Below are positions 24,566-31,955 of a DNA stretch of 51,540 nucleotides, piece by piece (the first letter of the stretch is position 1; each line of letters begins with the position of its first letter). Below the pieces are notes generated by a model. It was given only the letters and a program-made list of their open reading frames with translations. It ran no database searches and was not told where the DNA came from. This DNA comes from JAUWNP01 sp034430655 (GTDB lineage: Bacteria; Chloroflexota; Anaerolineae; B4-G1), in the NCBI GenBank assembly GCA_034430655.1, contig DAOUEC010000064.1:1-51540 (forward strand). The letters run 5' to 3'. The position numbers and the translations under genes are program-made.

Positions 24566-25873
24566 ATGCACGAGGATCTGCGACGACGACTGCGTGAACT
24601 GGGAGTGGTGCGGGGTGTGCACGAACTGGCGACGCTGCCGCCCCGTCGCCGCGTCGCCATCGAAGACCTGGTGCCCGGCCGCTTCTACACCACCTCTCAC
24701 GGGCAATGCTTCGTCGTCGAGGCAACCTATCCGCCCGACTACCGCCACGGCGCCCTGCCGCTCTCCGCCTTTCTCGACCTGTCCCCCGAGATTGTCGCGC
24801 AAATCGCGCAAGACGGTGCCCTGGCCGGCGTGGACCTGCAGCAGGTCTGCTTCCTCGATACGGAGACGACCGGGCTTTCCGGCGGCACCGGCACGATTGC
24901 TTTCATCGTCGGACTCGGTTTCTTCGCCGAGGAAGGCTTCCGCTTGTGCCAGTACTTCCTGCGCGACCCCGGCGACGAGCCCGCGATGATCGAGGCGCTG
25001 GCGGAGCACCTGTTGCAGTTCGAGGCCCTGGTCTCGTTCAATGGCCGCGCCTTCGACGTGCCAATCCTGGAAAACCGCTTCATCCTGGCGCGTATCCCGC
25101 CACCGACGGTGGGAGTGCCCCACCTCGACCTGCTGCATCCTGCGCGGAGGTTGTGGCACTATCGCCTGCCCTCGTGCGCGCTGTCCGCCCTTGAGCCAGA
25201 GGTGCTGGGCGTGCTGCGCGCGCAGGACGACGTGCCAGGTGGCGTCATCCCCTACCTCTACCGCGACTACCTGCGCACGGGCGACGCCCGCGAGGTGAAG
25301 CGCGTGCTCTATCACAACGCAGTGGACGTCCTCAGCCTGGTCACGCTGGCCGCGCGGCTGTGCCGGGCCTTCGCCAACCCCTGGGCTGGGGCGGAACACG
25401 AAGGACACGAACACGAAGGACACGAAAGGGATGGAAGGAATGAAAGACTGGGCGGCGCGGAGTTCTTCGGCCTGGGCCGCTGGTACGCAGCCGAGGGGCG
25501 GCTTGCCGGGGCGGAATGTGCTTACCGTGCAGCCCTCGGGGCCGCCCTCGCTCTCGATCTGCGCGCTATGGTGCTGCGCGATCTGGGATATCTTCTCAAA
25601 CGGGCCGACCGCCGGGCTGAAGCGTTTGGCTACTGGCAGCAACTCGCGCTGGAAGCGAGAGACGATGTGCTGGCCCACGTCGAACTGGCCAAGTACTTCG
25701 AATGGCACGTGGGGAACCTCTCGCTGGCGGCCGGGTGGACGCGGGCGGCGCTGGCGCGGGTCGAGAACTGGCCCGCAGGGACGCGCCGTGATGTCGCACT
25801 GGCCGAGTTGTATCACCGCCTGGCGCGGCTGGAGCGAAAGATGGGTGGAGGCAGGGGGCAGATTGATGCCTGA
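24566..25873 (+). CDS. YprB-like DEDD 3'-5' exonuclease with TPR-like tail
   Basis: 435 residues. The RNase H-like domain (about 90-270) starts CFLDTETTGLSGGTGT with D98 and E100, then FNGRAFDVPILENRF and HNAVDVLSLVTLAARL. These are the four acidic residues of the DEDD family. The C-terminal region (about 300-425) is helical and TPR-like (FGLGRWYAAEGRLAGAECAY). Between them EHEGHEHEGHERDG is encoded by a 15-nt tandem repeat. It is translated 3 nt after the transpeptidase gene, and its end overlaps mutM. The substrate is unproven; YprB homologues act on nucleic acids. Confidence 0.85.
   Translation: MHEDLRRRLRELGVVRGVHELATLPPRRRVAIEDLVPGRFYTTSHGQCFVVEATYPPDYRHGALPLSAFLDLSPEIVAQIAQDGALAGVDLQQVCFLDTETTGLSGGTGTIAFIVGLGFFAEEGFRLCQYFLRDPGDEPAMIEALAEHLLQFEALVSFNGRAFDVPILENRFILARIPPPTVGVPHLDLLHPARRLWHYRLPSCALSALEPEVLGVLRAQDDVPGGVIPYLYRDYLRTGDAREVKRVLYHNAVDVLSLVTLAARLCRAFANPWAGAEHEGHEHEGHERDGRNERLGGAEFFGLGRWYAAEGRLAGAECAYRAALGAALALDLRAMVLRDLGYLLKRADRRAEAFGYWQQLALEARDDVLAHVELAKYFEWHVGNLSLAAGWTRAALARVENWPAGTRRDVALAELYHRLARLERKMGGGRGQIDA
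25394..25423 (+). repeat. 15-nt tandem repeat inside the YprB-like gene
   Basis: Two exact copies of GAACACGAAGGACAC (25394-25408 and 25409-25423), in frame, encoding EHEGH twice. Confidence 0.9.
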
Positions 25874-26681
25874 ACTCCCCGACCTGGAGATCATCCGTGA
25901 GGTGCTGGCCCCTCGGCTAACCGGGCAGACCATCAACGACGTCGAAGTCGTCCGCCCGCTGGTGGTGCGTGACCTCACGCTCCAGGGATTCGCCGAGGTG
26001 CTGATCGGCCAGGCCTTCGCCGGCGTGCGGCGGCGCGGCAAGATACTGCTCTTCCCCCTGCAGTCCGGGCTGACCCTGGCGATCAACTGCAAACTGGCCG
26101 GTCGTCTCCAGTACGCCCTCCCCGCCGAGCGCCGCCTGCCCAAGACCCACGTCGTCCTGCGGCTCTCCGGCGGCCGCGAACTGCGCTACAGTGATCGCAA
26201 GACGATGGGCCAGGTCTACCTCACCGCCAGCCTCGAGGCCATCCCCGGCTGGGCCGAGATGGGACCGGAGCCCTTCGATCTGACGCTGGAGGGCTTCCAA
26301 GAGCGGTTGAGGCCATATCGGGGGGAGATCAAGGGTATTCTCACCCGGGGTAGGGTGGCGGCCGGTATCGGCAACGCCTACGCCGACGAAATCTGCTTCA
26401 CCGCCCGGGTGCACCCCTACCGCAAGCGGACGTCGCTCACCGACGAGGAAATCGCCCGGCTGTACGAGGCGATGCGGTTCGTGCTGGATAGCGCAATCGC
26501 CACCCTGCGGGAGCGCGTCGGGACGGAGATTCAGCGTGAGGTGCGTGACTTCCTGGCCGTGCATGGCCAGGGGGGTGAGCCCTGCCCGGCCTGCGGTAGT
26601 ACCATCTCTGAGATCAAGGCCCGCGGCCGGGTGACCAACTTCTGCCGCATCTGCCAGCCAGGTGGGCTGATACAACTCTGA
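25866..26681 (+). CDS. mutM: Formamidopyrimidine-DNA glycosylase
   Basis: 271 residues. It removes oxidised purines such as 8-oxoguanine and cuts at the abasic site. The N-terminus MPELPDLE supplies the catalytic P2-E3. K59 is the beta-hairpin lysine (RRRGKILLF), GIGNAYADEI is the helix-two-turn-helix motif, and the zinc finger is CPACGSTI...FCRICQPGG. ATG at 25866 is forced because the N-terminal proline is catalytic; an open frame continues upstream but is not used. It overlaps the upstream gene by 8 nt. PELPDLE rather than PELPEVE is a minor variant. Confidence 0.95.
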   Translation: MPELPDLEIIREVLAPRLTGQTINDVEVVRPLVVRDLTLQGFAEVLIGQAFAGVRRRGKILLFPLQSGLTLAINCKLAGRLQYALPAERRLPKTHVVLRLSGGRELRYSDRKTMGQVYLTASLEAIPGWAEMGPEPFDLTLEGFQERLRPYRGEIKGILTRGRVAAGIGNAYADEICFTARVHPYRKRTSLTDEEIARLYEAMRFVLDSAIATLRERVGTEIQREVRDFLAVHGQGGEPCPACGSTISEIKARGRVTNFCRICQPGGLIQL

Positions 26682-26883
26682 GCATAGCCAGGTCGTCGTA
26701 GACTCGTAGGCAAGTCAGCGAGCCCCCCGCGCACCGCCCATTGAGCAGTCCACGGCGGCTGTGGGCCACACCGCCGTGAACAGGCGTGGTGTTGGCGTAC
26801 TCACCCAGCACCAGCGCTTCAGGCCGGTGCAGTCCACGCCAAACCTGCCCCCAAACTGAAGCACACCCGCTAGGAGCGGGAGT
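26682..26883. repeat. Intergenic region with REP-like palindromes
   Basis: No gene seen. CACGGCGG (26751-26758) and CCGCCGTG (26771-26778) form a stem with an inner TGTGG/CCACA pairing. CCGCCGTGAACAGGCG (26771-26786) is the reverse complement of 9124-9139. A short CCCGCT-AGG-AGCGGG hairpin (about 26868-26882) abuts the tRNA-Lys promoter. Confidence 0.65.
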
Positions 26884-26912
26884 TTGACAACCCATCGTCT
26901 GCATGTTATACT
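26884..26912 (+). promoter_or_regulatory. Promoter for tRNA-Lys
   Basis: TTGACA (26884-26889), 17 nt, TATACT (26907-26912); the tRNA starts 11 nt later. Confidence 0.85.
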
Positions 26913-26922
26913 TCTTAATCGG

Positions 26923-26996
26923 GGGCCGTTAGCTCAGTCCGGCAGAGCAGGGGCCTTTTAAGCCTTTGGCCGCAGGTTCGAATCCTGCACGGCCCA
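26923..26996 (+). tRNA. tRNA-Lys (anticodon TTT)
   Basis: Acceptor GGGCCGT/ACGGCCC with discriminator A, D arm GCTC...GAGC. Anticodon stem GGGGC/GCCTT (two G-U pairs) encloses CTTTTAA, giving anticodon TTT. T arm GCAGG-TTCGAAT-CCTGC. CCA is not encoded. A CGGCCC/GGGCCG hairpin follows at about 27003-27018. Confidence 0.93.
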
Positions 26997-27040
26997 CTTG
27001 GTCGGCCCAGCCGGGCCGATTTGTGTATTGGGGTGATGCA

Positions 27041-27553
27041 ATGGTCTTACCGATGTGGGCATTCTGGGTCGCGCTGGCGGCGATGGCCGTCGGGCTGCTC
27101 GGCGTCATTCTGCCGGTTGTCCCCGGCGTCGGCTTCATCTGGCTCGTGACGCTGGTCTACGCCATAGCCGAGCACTTCGCCGCCATTGACCCCCTCACCT
27201 TCTCCGTCCTCACTCTCCTGGGTGCGATTGGCTTCACCGCCGACCTGTGGATGAGTCAGGCGGGGGCCAAAGTCGGTGGGGCCTCCGTCTGGTCGCTGCT
27301 GGCCGGGCTGGCGCTGGGAACAATTGGGGCCATCGTCGGCCTGGTCTTCCTGGGGATCGGCGCAGTGCCCGGCGCCATCGTCGGCGCCATCGCTGGCGTC
27401 GTCCTGGCCGAGTGGTACAGGCACAGGGATTGGCGCGAGGCGTTCAAGGCTGGCGGCGGGTGGTTGGTCGGCTGCACCCTCTCCGGCGGTGTGCAGTTCC
27501 TCGTTGCCACTCTGATGATCCTCATCTTCGTCTGGCAAGTGCTGAGGGGGTAG
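27041..27553 (+). CDS. DUF456 family membrane protein
   Basis: 170 residues, strongly hydrophobic, with glycine-rich transmembrane helices (LAAMAVGLLGVILPVVPGVG, LLAGLALGTIGAIVGLVFLG, AVPGAIVGAIAGVVLAE). The early LLPVVPG-type motif and the two internal glycine-zipper hairpins are typical of DUF456. The function of the family is unknown. ATG at 27041 has a GGGGTG upstream; it starts 44 nt after tRNA-Lys. Confidence 0.85.
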   Translation: MVLPMWAFWVALAAMAVGLLGVILPVVPGVGFIWLVTLVYAIAEHFAAIDPLTFSVLTLLGAIGFTADLWMSQAGAKVGGASVWSLLAGLALGTIGAIVGLVFLGIGAVPGAIVGAIAGVVLAEWYRHRDWREAFKAGGGWLVGCTLSGGVQFLVATLMILIFVWQVLRG

Positions 27554-27557
27554 GCCG

Positions 27558-27767
27558 ATGACGCGACGCTCTTCCCGCCAACCCGGCCGACGGGTGCTCA
27601 GGACGCGTGCACCGCGCAGGGGCACATTGATCGTTGCTTCCATCCTATACACTGTCGGCCTCTTCGGCGTGCTCGGTTTTTTCCCCGTCCCGGAGCCCTA
27701 CGCCATCACTGCGCTGGTCGTCGCCGGTGGCCTGCTCATTCTCGGCGCGCTCCTGCGCGATCTGTAG
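27558..27767 (+). CDS. Small two-helix membrane protein
   Basis: 69 residues. A very basic N-terminus (RRSSRQPGRRVLRTRAPRR) precedes two hydrophobic helices (LIVASILYTVGLFGVLGFF and AITALVVAGGLLILGALL). It starts 4 nt after the DUF456 gene, with a GGGGG ribosome site. It is probably co-expressed with it. No family recognised. Confidence 0.65.
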   Translation: MTRRSSRQPGRRVLRTRAPRRGTLIVASILYTVGLFGVLGFFPVPEPYAITALVVAGGLLILGALLRDL

Positions 27768-27771
27768 CCAC

Positions 27772-27800
27772 TTGACACCTTTCCCCCGCTGCGCTATCAT
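27772..27800 (+). promoter_or_regulatory. Promoter for xseA, nearly leaderless
   Basis: TTGACA (27772-27777), 17 nt, TATCAT (27795-27800). ATG of xseA is at 27810, so the predicted leader is about 3 nt and holds no ribosome binding site. Confidence 0.8.
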
Positions 27801-27809
27801 ACCCCCACT

Positions 27810-29036
27810 ATGTTCGAGCAACTCAGCCTTTTTGGCGGCCCGACCCTCTCTGAGCCCTACACCGTCAGCCAACTCACCGGCCACATCCGCCGCCTTATTG
27901 AGAACGATCCCGCGTTGAGCGACGTGTGGGTCGAGGGGGAGATCTCTAACTTCAGCCGCGCCTCCTCCGGCCACTGCTACTTCACACTCAAGGACGCTGG
28001 CTCCCAAATCGGCTGTGTGATGTGGCGCAACGTCGCCAAATTGCAGGAAATCCTGCCCGCGAGCGGTGACCTGGTGCTGGCTCACGGGCGGGTGGGCATC
28101 TACGAGGCCGGTGGCCGCTACCAACTCTACGTGGATCAACTCCAGCCGGCCGGCGTAGGCGATCTCTACCGGCGGTTCGAACTGCTCAAGGCGCGGTTGG
28201 AGGCCGAGGGGTTGTTCGCGCCAGAGCGCAAGCGGCCGCTGCCCCGCTTTCCCCACTGCATCGGCCTCGTCACCTCCCCGGCTGCCGCCGCGCTGCGCGA
28301 CATCGCGAATGTGCTGAGCCGCCGCTACCCGCTGGCGGAGGTGCTCCTCGCCCCTACGCCAGTGCAGGGGAACGCGGCCCCTCCACAGATCGTCGCTGCG
28401 CTCGAGGCCCTCAACGCCCGCGGCGACGTGGACGTCATCATCGTCGCCCGTGGCGGCGGCAGCCTGGAGGAACTGTGGGCCTTCAACGACGAGCGGGTGG
28501 CCCGCGCCGTCGCTGCTTCCCGCGTTCCGGTCATCTGCGGCGTGGGGCACGAGACCGACTTCAGTCTGGCCGGCTTCGCCGCCGACGTGCGTGCTCCCAC
28601 TCCCTCCGCCGCCGCCGAACTGGTCGCCCCCGACCGGGCGGAACTGCGCGCACAGGTGGCAGGGCTGTCGGCGGCACTGACAGCGGCGCTGCAAGGGGCC
28701 ATTGGGGAGCGGCGCTGGAGGCTGACCGAGCAGACGCAGGCCCTGAAGCACCTATCCCCTGCCATCCAACTGGCCCAGACCCGCCAGCGTGTGGACGACC
28801 TGCTGGGCCGCGCTGAGGCGGCGGTGAGCCATGGCCTGGCCCTGCATCGCGAACGGCTGGATGGGCTGATCAGGCAACTGGCGGGGGTCAGTCCGCTGGG
28901 GACGCTGGAGCGGGGTTACGCCATCGTGCGCCGCTGCGAGACGGGGGCCGTCGTGCGCTCGGTGGCCCAGGTCGCCCCGGGGGACGCACTCGGCATCCGC
29001 GTCACCGATGGGGAGTTTGAGGCAGGAGTACGGTGA
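27810..29036 (+). CDS. xseA: Exodeoxyribonuclease VII large subunit
   Basis: 408 residues, usual length. With XseB it degrades single-stranded DNA from both ends. The N-terminal OB-fold includes YTVSQLTGHIRRLIE and VWVEGEISNFSRASSGHCYF. The catalytic domain includes IGLVTSPAAAALRDI, VARGGGSLEELWAFNDE and GVGHETDFSLAGFAADVRAPTP. A coiled-coil region and a C-terminal TLERGYAIVRR segment follow. xseB lies about 870 nt downstream, separated by two unrelated genes, which is unusual. Confidence 0.96.
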   Translation: MFEQLSLFGGPTLSEPYTVSQLTGHIRRLIENDPALSDVWVEGEISNFSRASSGHCYFTLKDAGSQIGCVMWRNVAKLQEILPASGDLVLAHGRVGIYEAGGRYQLYVDQLQPAGVGDLYRRFELLKARLEAEGLFAPERKRPLPRFPHCIGLVTSPAAAALRDIANVLSRRYPLAEVLLAPTPVQGNAAPPQIVAALEALNARGDVDVIIVARGGGSLEELWAFNDERVARAVAASRVPVICGVGHETDFSLAGFAADVRAPTPSAAAELVAPDRAELRAQVAGLSAALTAALQGAIGERRWRLTEQTQALKHLSPAIQLAQTRQRVDDLLGRAEAAVSHGLALHRERLDGLIRQLAGVSPLGTLERGYAIVRRCETGAVVRSVAQVAPGDALGIRVTDGEFEAGVR

Positions 29037-29320
29037 CGGTTGAGTTCGGCCAGCGCATCGTCGTAGTCGGTACGACCGGTTCGGGCAAGACGACTACGGC
29101 GAGTCAGATCGCCCAGCGACTGGGGATGCCCCACCTGGAACTTGACGCGCTCTATTGGGAGCCCGGCCGGACCCCGGCCTCGCTTGACGTCTTCCGCGAG
29201 CGAACCGCACAAGCGCTGAGCGGCGACGCCTGGGCTGTTGATGGCAATTACAGCAAAGTGCGCGGCATCGTCTGGAGCCGGGCCGACAGTGATACCCAGA
29301 AAGGAAAGACCCATGTCTGA
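29033..29320 (+). pseudogene. Truncated P-loop nucleotide kinase (FlaR/adenylate-kinase-like)
   Basis: 95 codons. The start looks normal: GTG at 29033 shares GTGA with the xseA stop. IVVVGTTGSGKTTTASQIAQRLG is a Walker A, followed by HLELDALYWEPG and DGNYSKVRGIVWSRAD. These match the first half of DNA-topology-modulation-type (FlaR) kinases of about 170-180 residues. After SRAD the homology ends abruptly and the frame reads through the next gene's ribosome site. The second half, with the lid and nucleotide-binding residues, is missing. It is probably a deletion remnant. Confidence 0.75.
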
Positions 29321-29888
29321 AATCACCGTCCAGTCCGTTTGCTTCGAAAAGCCCGGTCCGCAAAACACTGCCCGCACACTGGAGGTTGCCAAACGGCGGG
29401 CCGACGAATTGGGCATCCGCACCGTGCTGGTTGCCACCACGCGGGGTGAGACCGGCGTCCAGGCCACGCAACTGTTCCAGGGGTACGATGTCGTCGTCGT
29501 GACCCACTCCACCGGCTTCGCTGGCCCTAATACCCAGGAACTGACGGAAGAGAACCGCGCCGCCATCGAGGCTGCCGGTGCGAAGATTCTCACCTGCCAG
29601 CATGCCTTTGGCGGCATCAGCCGCGCCGTGCGCAAGAAGTGGGGCACCTACGAGATTGACGAGGTCGTGGCGCAGACGTTGCGCATCTTCGGCCAGGGGA
29701 TGAAGGTCTGCGCCGAAATCGCGCTGATGGCCGCCGATGCCGGGTTGGTGATGGTGGGAGAGCCCTGCATCGCCATCAGCGGCACCGGCCAGGGGGCCGA
29801 CACCGCCGTCGTCCTCGTCCCTGCCCACGTGCAGCAATTCTTCGACCTGCGCGTGATGGAGATTCTGGCCAAGCCCCGGCTGGAATGA
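29313..29888 (+). CDS. Stand-alone pyruvate kinase C-terminal-domain protein
   Basis: 191 residues. It resembles the C-terminal (alpha/beta) domain of pyruvate kinase without the catalytic barrel. Seen: NTARTLEVAKRRADELGI, TVLVATTRGETGVQA, VVTHSTGFAGPN, ILTCQHAFGGISRAVRKK and ISGTGQGADTAVVLVPAH. Such proteins occur in archaea and several bacteria; their role is not established, though a small-molecule-binding role is plausible. AAAGGAAAG lies just before the ATG. The upstream neighbour is truncated right up to this ribosome site. Confidence 0.85.
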   Translation: MSEITVQSVCFEKPGPQNTARTLEVAKRRADELGIRTVLVATTRGETGVQATQLFQGYDVVVVTHSTGFAGPNTQELTEENRAAIEAAGAKILTCQHAFGGISRAVRKKWGTYEIDEVVAQTLRIFGQGMKVCAEIALMAADAGLVMVGEPCIAISGTGQGADTAVVLVPAHVQQFFDLRVMEILAKPRLE

Positions 29889-29904
29889 CTGGGAGGAAGA
29901 CACA

Positions 29905-30126
29905 GTGAACGAGATTGAGAATCTTTCCTTCGAGCAAGCCTTCGCCGAATTGGAGGAGACTGTCCGCAAACTGGAGGCGGGGGGACTCACGCTGGAGGAG
30001 AGCCTGGCCCTCTTCGAGCGCGGGCAGGCGCTGGCCACTCATTGCGGCACGCAACTCGACGAGACTGAGCTCAAGATCAAGCAACTGGCGCCCGGGGGCG
30101 ACGTTCCTCTCAATCCGGAGAGATAG
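29905..30126 (+). CDS. xseB: Exodeoxyribonuclease VII small subunit
   Basis: 73 residues, typical length. LSFEQAFAELEETVRKLEAG and LTLEESLALFERGQALATHC are the family helices. Its partner is XseA. GTG at 29905 has a GGAGGAAG upstream. Its last 17 nt overlap the end of murJ on the other strand. Confidence 0.96.
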   Translation: MNEIENLSFEQAFAELEETVRKLEAGGLTLEESLALFERGQALATHCGTQLDETELKIKQLAPGGDVPLNPER

Positions 30127-31654
30127 CCGGGTGTAGTTTTTTTCCCCCCCCCAGCAGTAGCGCCGCGCCCAGATAGACCACCACACCCAATACGACGCCC
30201 CCGGCGCCGATCACCAGAGATCCCGCGTCCGGTAGCGCAGCCTGCCATCCCAGCAGCACCGCTCCCATCGCCAGCGATGCCAATCCGCTCCTGACGACGG
30301 CGACCAGCATGCGCTGCCCCTCCAGCCCGCCCATCCGCCGCCGGATCAGAGCCAGCAGCCCCAGCATCTCCAGCAACGTGGCGACCGAGTTGGCCAGTGC
30401 CAGCCCCGCGTGGGGCGGCCAGCCGAGCAACCCAAACACCTCTGGCAGCGTCAGGCTCAGCCCTATGTTGAGCCCCATCGCCAGCCCACCCACCCACACG
30501 GGCGTGAACGTGTCGTGCAGTGCATAGAAGGCGCGAGCGACGATCTCCAGCCCGGAGTGTCCCACTAACCCCAGCGCGTAAAAGGCCAGCGCCCAGGCCA
30601 CCGCCTCCGTCGAGGCCGTCTCGAACGCCCCCCGCTCGAAGAGCAGCCCCACCAGTGGCCGGCCCAGCACTAACAGCCCCATCGTGGCCGGGATGCTGAG
30701 GAAGAAGACCACCCGCAGTGTCGCGGCCAGCGTGCTCCGCATCTCGGCCCGCTCCTCCCGGGCCACCTGCTCGGCGAAGGTGGGGAAGGCGGCTGTTCCC
30801 ACCGCCTGGGCGAAGACCCCCTGCGGGAGGAGCATCAACAGCCAGGCGTAGTTGATGGCCGAGACCGCTCCCTCGCCCATCATCGAGGCCAGGCTGTTGT
30901 TGATGACGAAGTTGAGTTGGGTGATGGCCGTGCCCAGCACCCGTGGTGCCATCAGCCGCCCCACCTCACGCACACTGGGGTTATCCAGCCCCAACGCGGG
31001 AACATAGCGCGCGCCGTAGCGCAGCAGACCTGGCACCTGTACCAGCAGGTGCAGCGCCGCTCCCACGACCACGCCGACAGCCATCCCCTGCACGCCGAGG
31101 CGTGGCCCCAGTAGCAGCGCCCCGCCGATGATCGAGAGATTGTAGAGCGATGGGGCCAGCGCCGGCAGGAGGAAGTGCTGGTGGGCATTCAATGTCCCCA
31201 TCACTACTCCACTCACGCCGAAGATGACCGGGGAGATCAGCATCAGCCGCAGCAGGCTGACCGTGAGCGCCTGCTGGGGTGGGTCGAAGCCAGGGGCGAT
31301 GACCGTTCGCACGAGCGCTGGCGCAAAGATCACCATCACTCCCGCCGTGGCCGTCAGCATGATCAACGCCAGGTTGACGACGGACGACGCCAACTGCCAG
31401 GCCCCGGCGCGGTCTTCCTTTGCTAGGTGGTCGGCGAAGGTGGGGATAAAAGCCGACCCTATCGCCCCGCCTGCGATGACCAAGAAGACCGTCTCCGAGA
31501 TACGGGCCGCGGCCAGGTAGGCGTCGAGATCGCCGCTGGTACCGAACAGCGCGCCGATGGCCATCTGGCGCACCAGCGCCAGCAGTTTGTTGGCGGCGAA
31601 GAGTGCCATCACCAGCGCCGCCGCTTTTGCGATTTGCCGCCCGCCTCTGCCCAT
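30110..31654 (-). CDS. murJ: Lipid II flippase (MurJ/MviN family)
   Basis: 514 residues with about 14 transmembrane helices. It moves the peptidoglycan precursor lipid II across the membrane. Seen: KAAALVMALFAANKLLALVRQ, FGTSGDLDAYLAA, GGAIGSAFIPTFADHLAKE, LNAHQHFLLPALAPSLYNLS and FYALHDTFTPVWVG. ATG at 31654 has AGGAGG upstream and follows a TTGGCC-17-TATAAT promoter. The end crosses a G9-A7 homopolymer (30138-30153), so the last residues (GGGKKLHPAISPD) depend on exact tract length. Confidence 0.93.
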   Translation of the reverse strand: MGRGGRQIAKAAALVMALFAANKLLALVRQMAIGALFGTSGDLDAYLAAARISETVFLVIAGGAIGSAFIPTFADHLAKEDRAGAWQLASSVVNLALIMLTATAGVMVIFAPALVRTVIAPGFDPPQQALTVSLLRLMLISPVIFGVSGVVMGTLNAHQHFLLPALAPSLYNLSIIGGALLLGPRLGVQGMAVGVVVGAALHLLVQVPGLLRYGARYVPALGLDNPSVREVGRLMAPRVLGTAITQLNFVINNSLASMMGEGAVSAINYAWLLMLLPQGVFAQAVGTAAFPTFAEQVAREERAEMRSTLAATLRVVFFLSIPATMGLLVLGRPLVGLLFERGAFETASTEAVAWALAFYALGLVGHSGLEIVARAFYALHDTFTPVWVGGLAMGLNIGLSLTLPEVFGLLGWPPHAGLALANSVATLLEMLGLLALIRRRMGGLEGQRMLVAVVRSGLASLAMGAVLLGWQAALPDAGSLVIGAGGVVLGVVVYLGAALLLGGGKKLHPAISPD

Positions 31655-31672
31655 CCGACCTCCTGGGCGGGG

Positions 31673-31701
31673 ATTATAGCACTGGGGGCCGTTCTGGCCA
31701 A
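31673..31701 (-). promoter_or_regulatory. Promoter for murJ
   Basis: On the minus strand TTGGCC (31701-31696), 17 nt, TATAAT (31678-31673). Confidence 0.75.
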
Positions 31702-31903
31702 GCAGAAGGGCCGGCGGGTTGTGCCGCCGGCCCTAAACACGCTGAGAGCCGGGGTCGCCGCACCCCGGCCCTCACCAAAAGGAGGAGAAGAAGAGAAACC
31801 GCCCCTAACTCTGTCTATATGATACCATGTTTTGCCCCTCGGGACTTGACGCCAACCCTACGAAAACCCTACGAAAACCCTACGCTCGTCGCAGAAACGT
31901 AAA
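31702..31903. repeat. Intergenic region with two hairpins and an 11-nt tandem repeat
   Basis: GGGCCGGCGG (31708-31717) pairs with CCGCCGGCCC (31724-31733). GCCGGGGT (31748-31755) pairs with ACCCCGGC (31762-31769). CCCTACGAAAA is tandemly repeated at 31856-31866 and 31867-31877, with a partial third copy to 31884. No gene is seen here. Confidence 0.75.
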
Positions 31904-31925
31904 GGGTGCTCCCGGTGGAGCACCC
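31904..31925 (-). terminator. Intrinsic terminator of the sensor kinase gene
   Basis: Read on the minus strand, GGGTGCTCC (31925-31917) pairs with GGAGCACCC (31912-31904) over a 4-nt loop. It is followed by TTTACGTTT. It lies 30 nt after the kinase stop. Confidence 0.85.
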
Positions 31926-31955
31926 CGCTGGAAGTAATCTTTGGCTGCCTCTGCG

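Noticed and set aside
24011..26143. A 710-codon open frame on the minus strand opposite the YprB-like gene and mutM
   Set aside because: It is antisense to two genes with clear catalytic motifs, has low-complexity Gln/Val/Gly composition and no family motif. High GC makes such shadow frames common.
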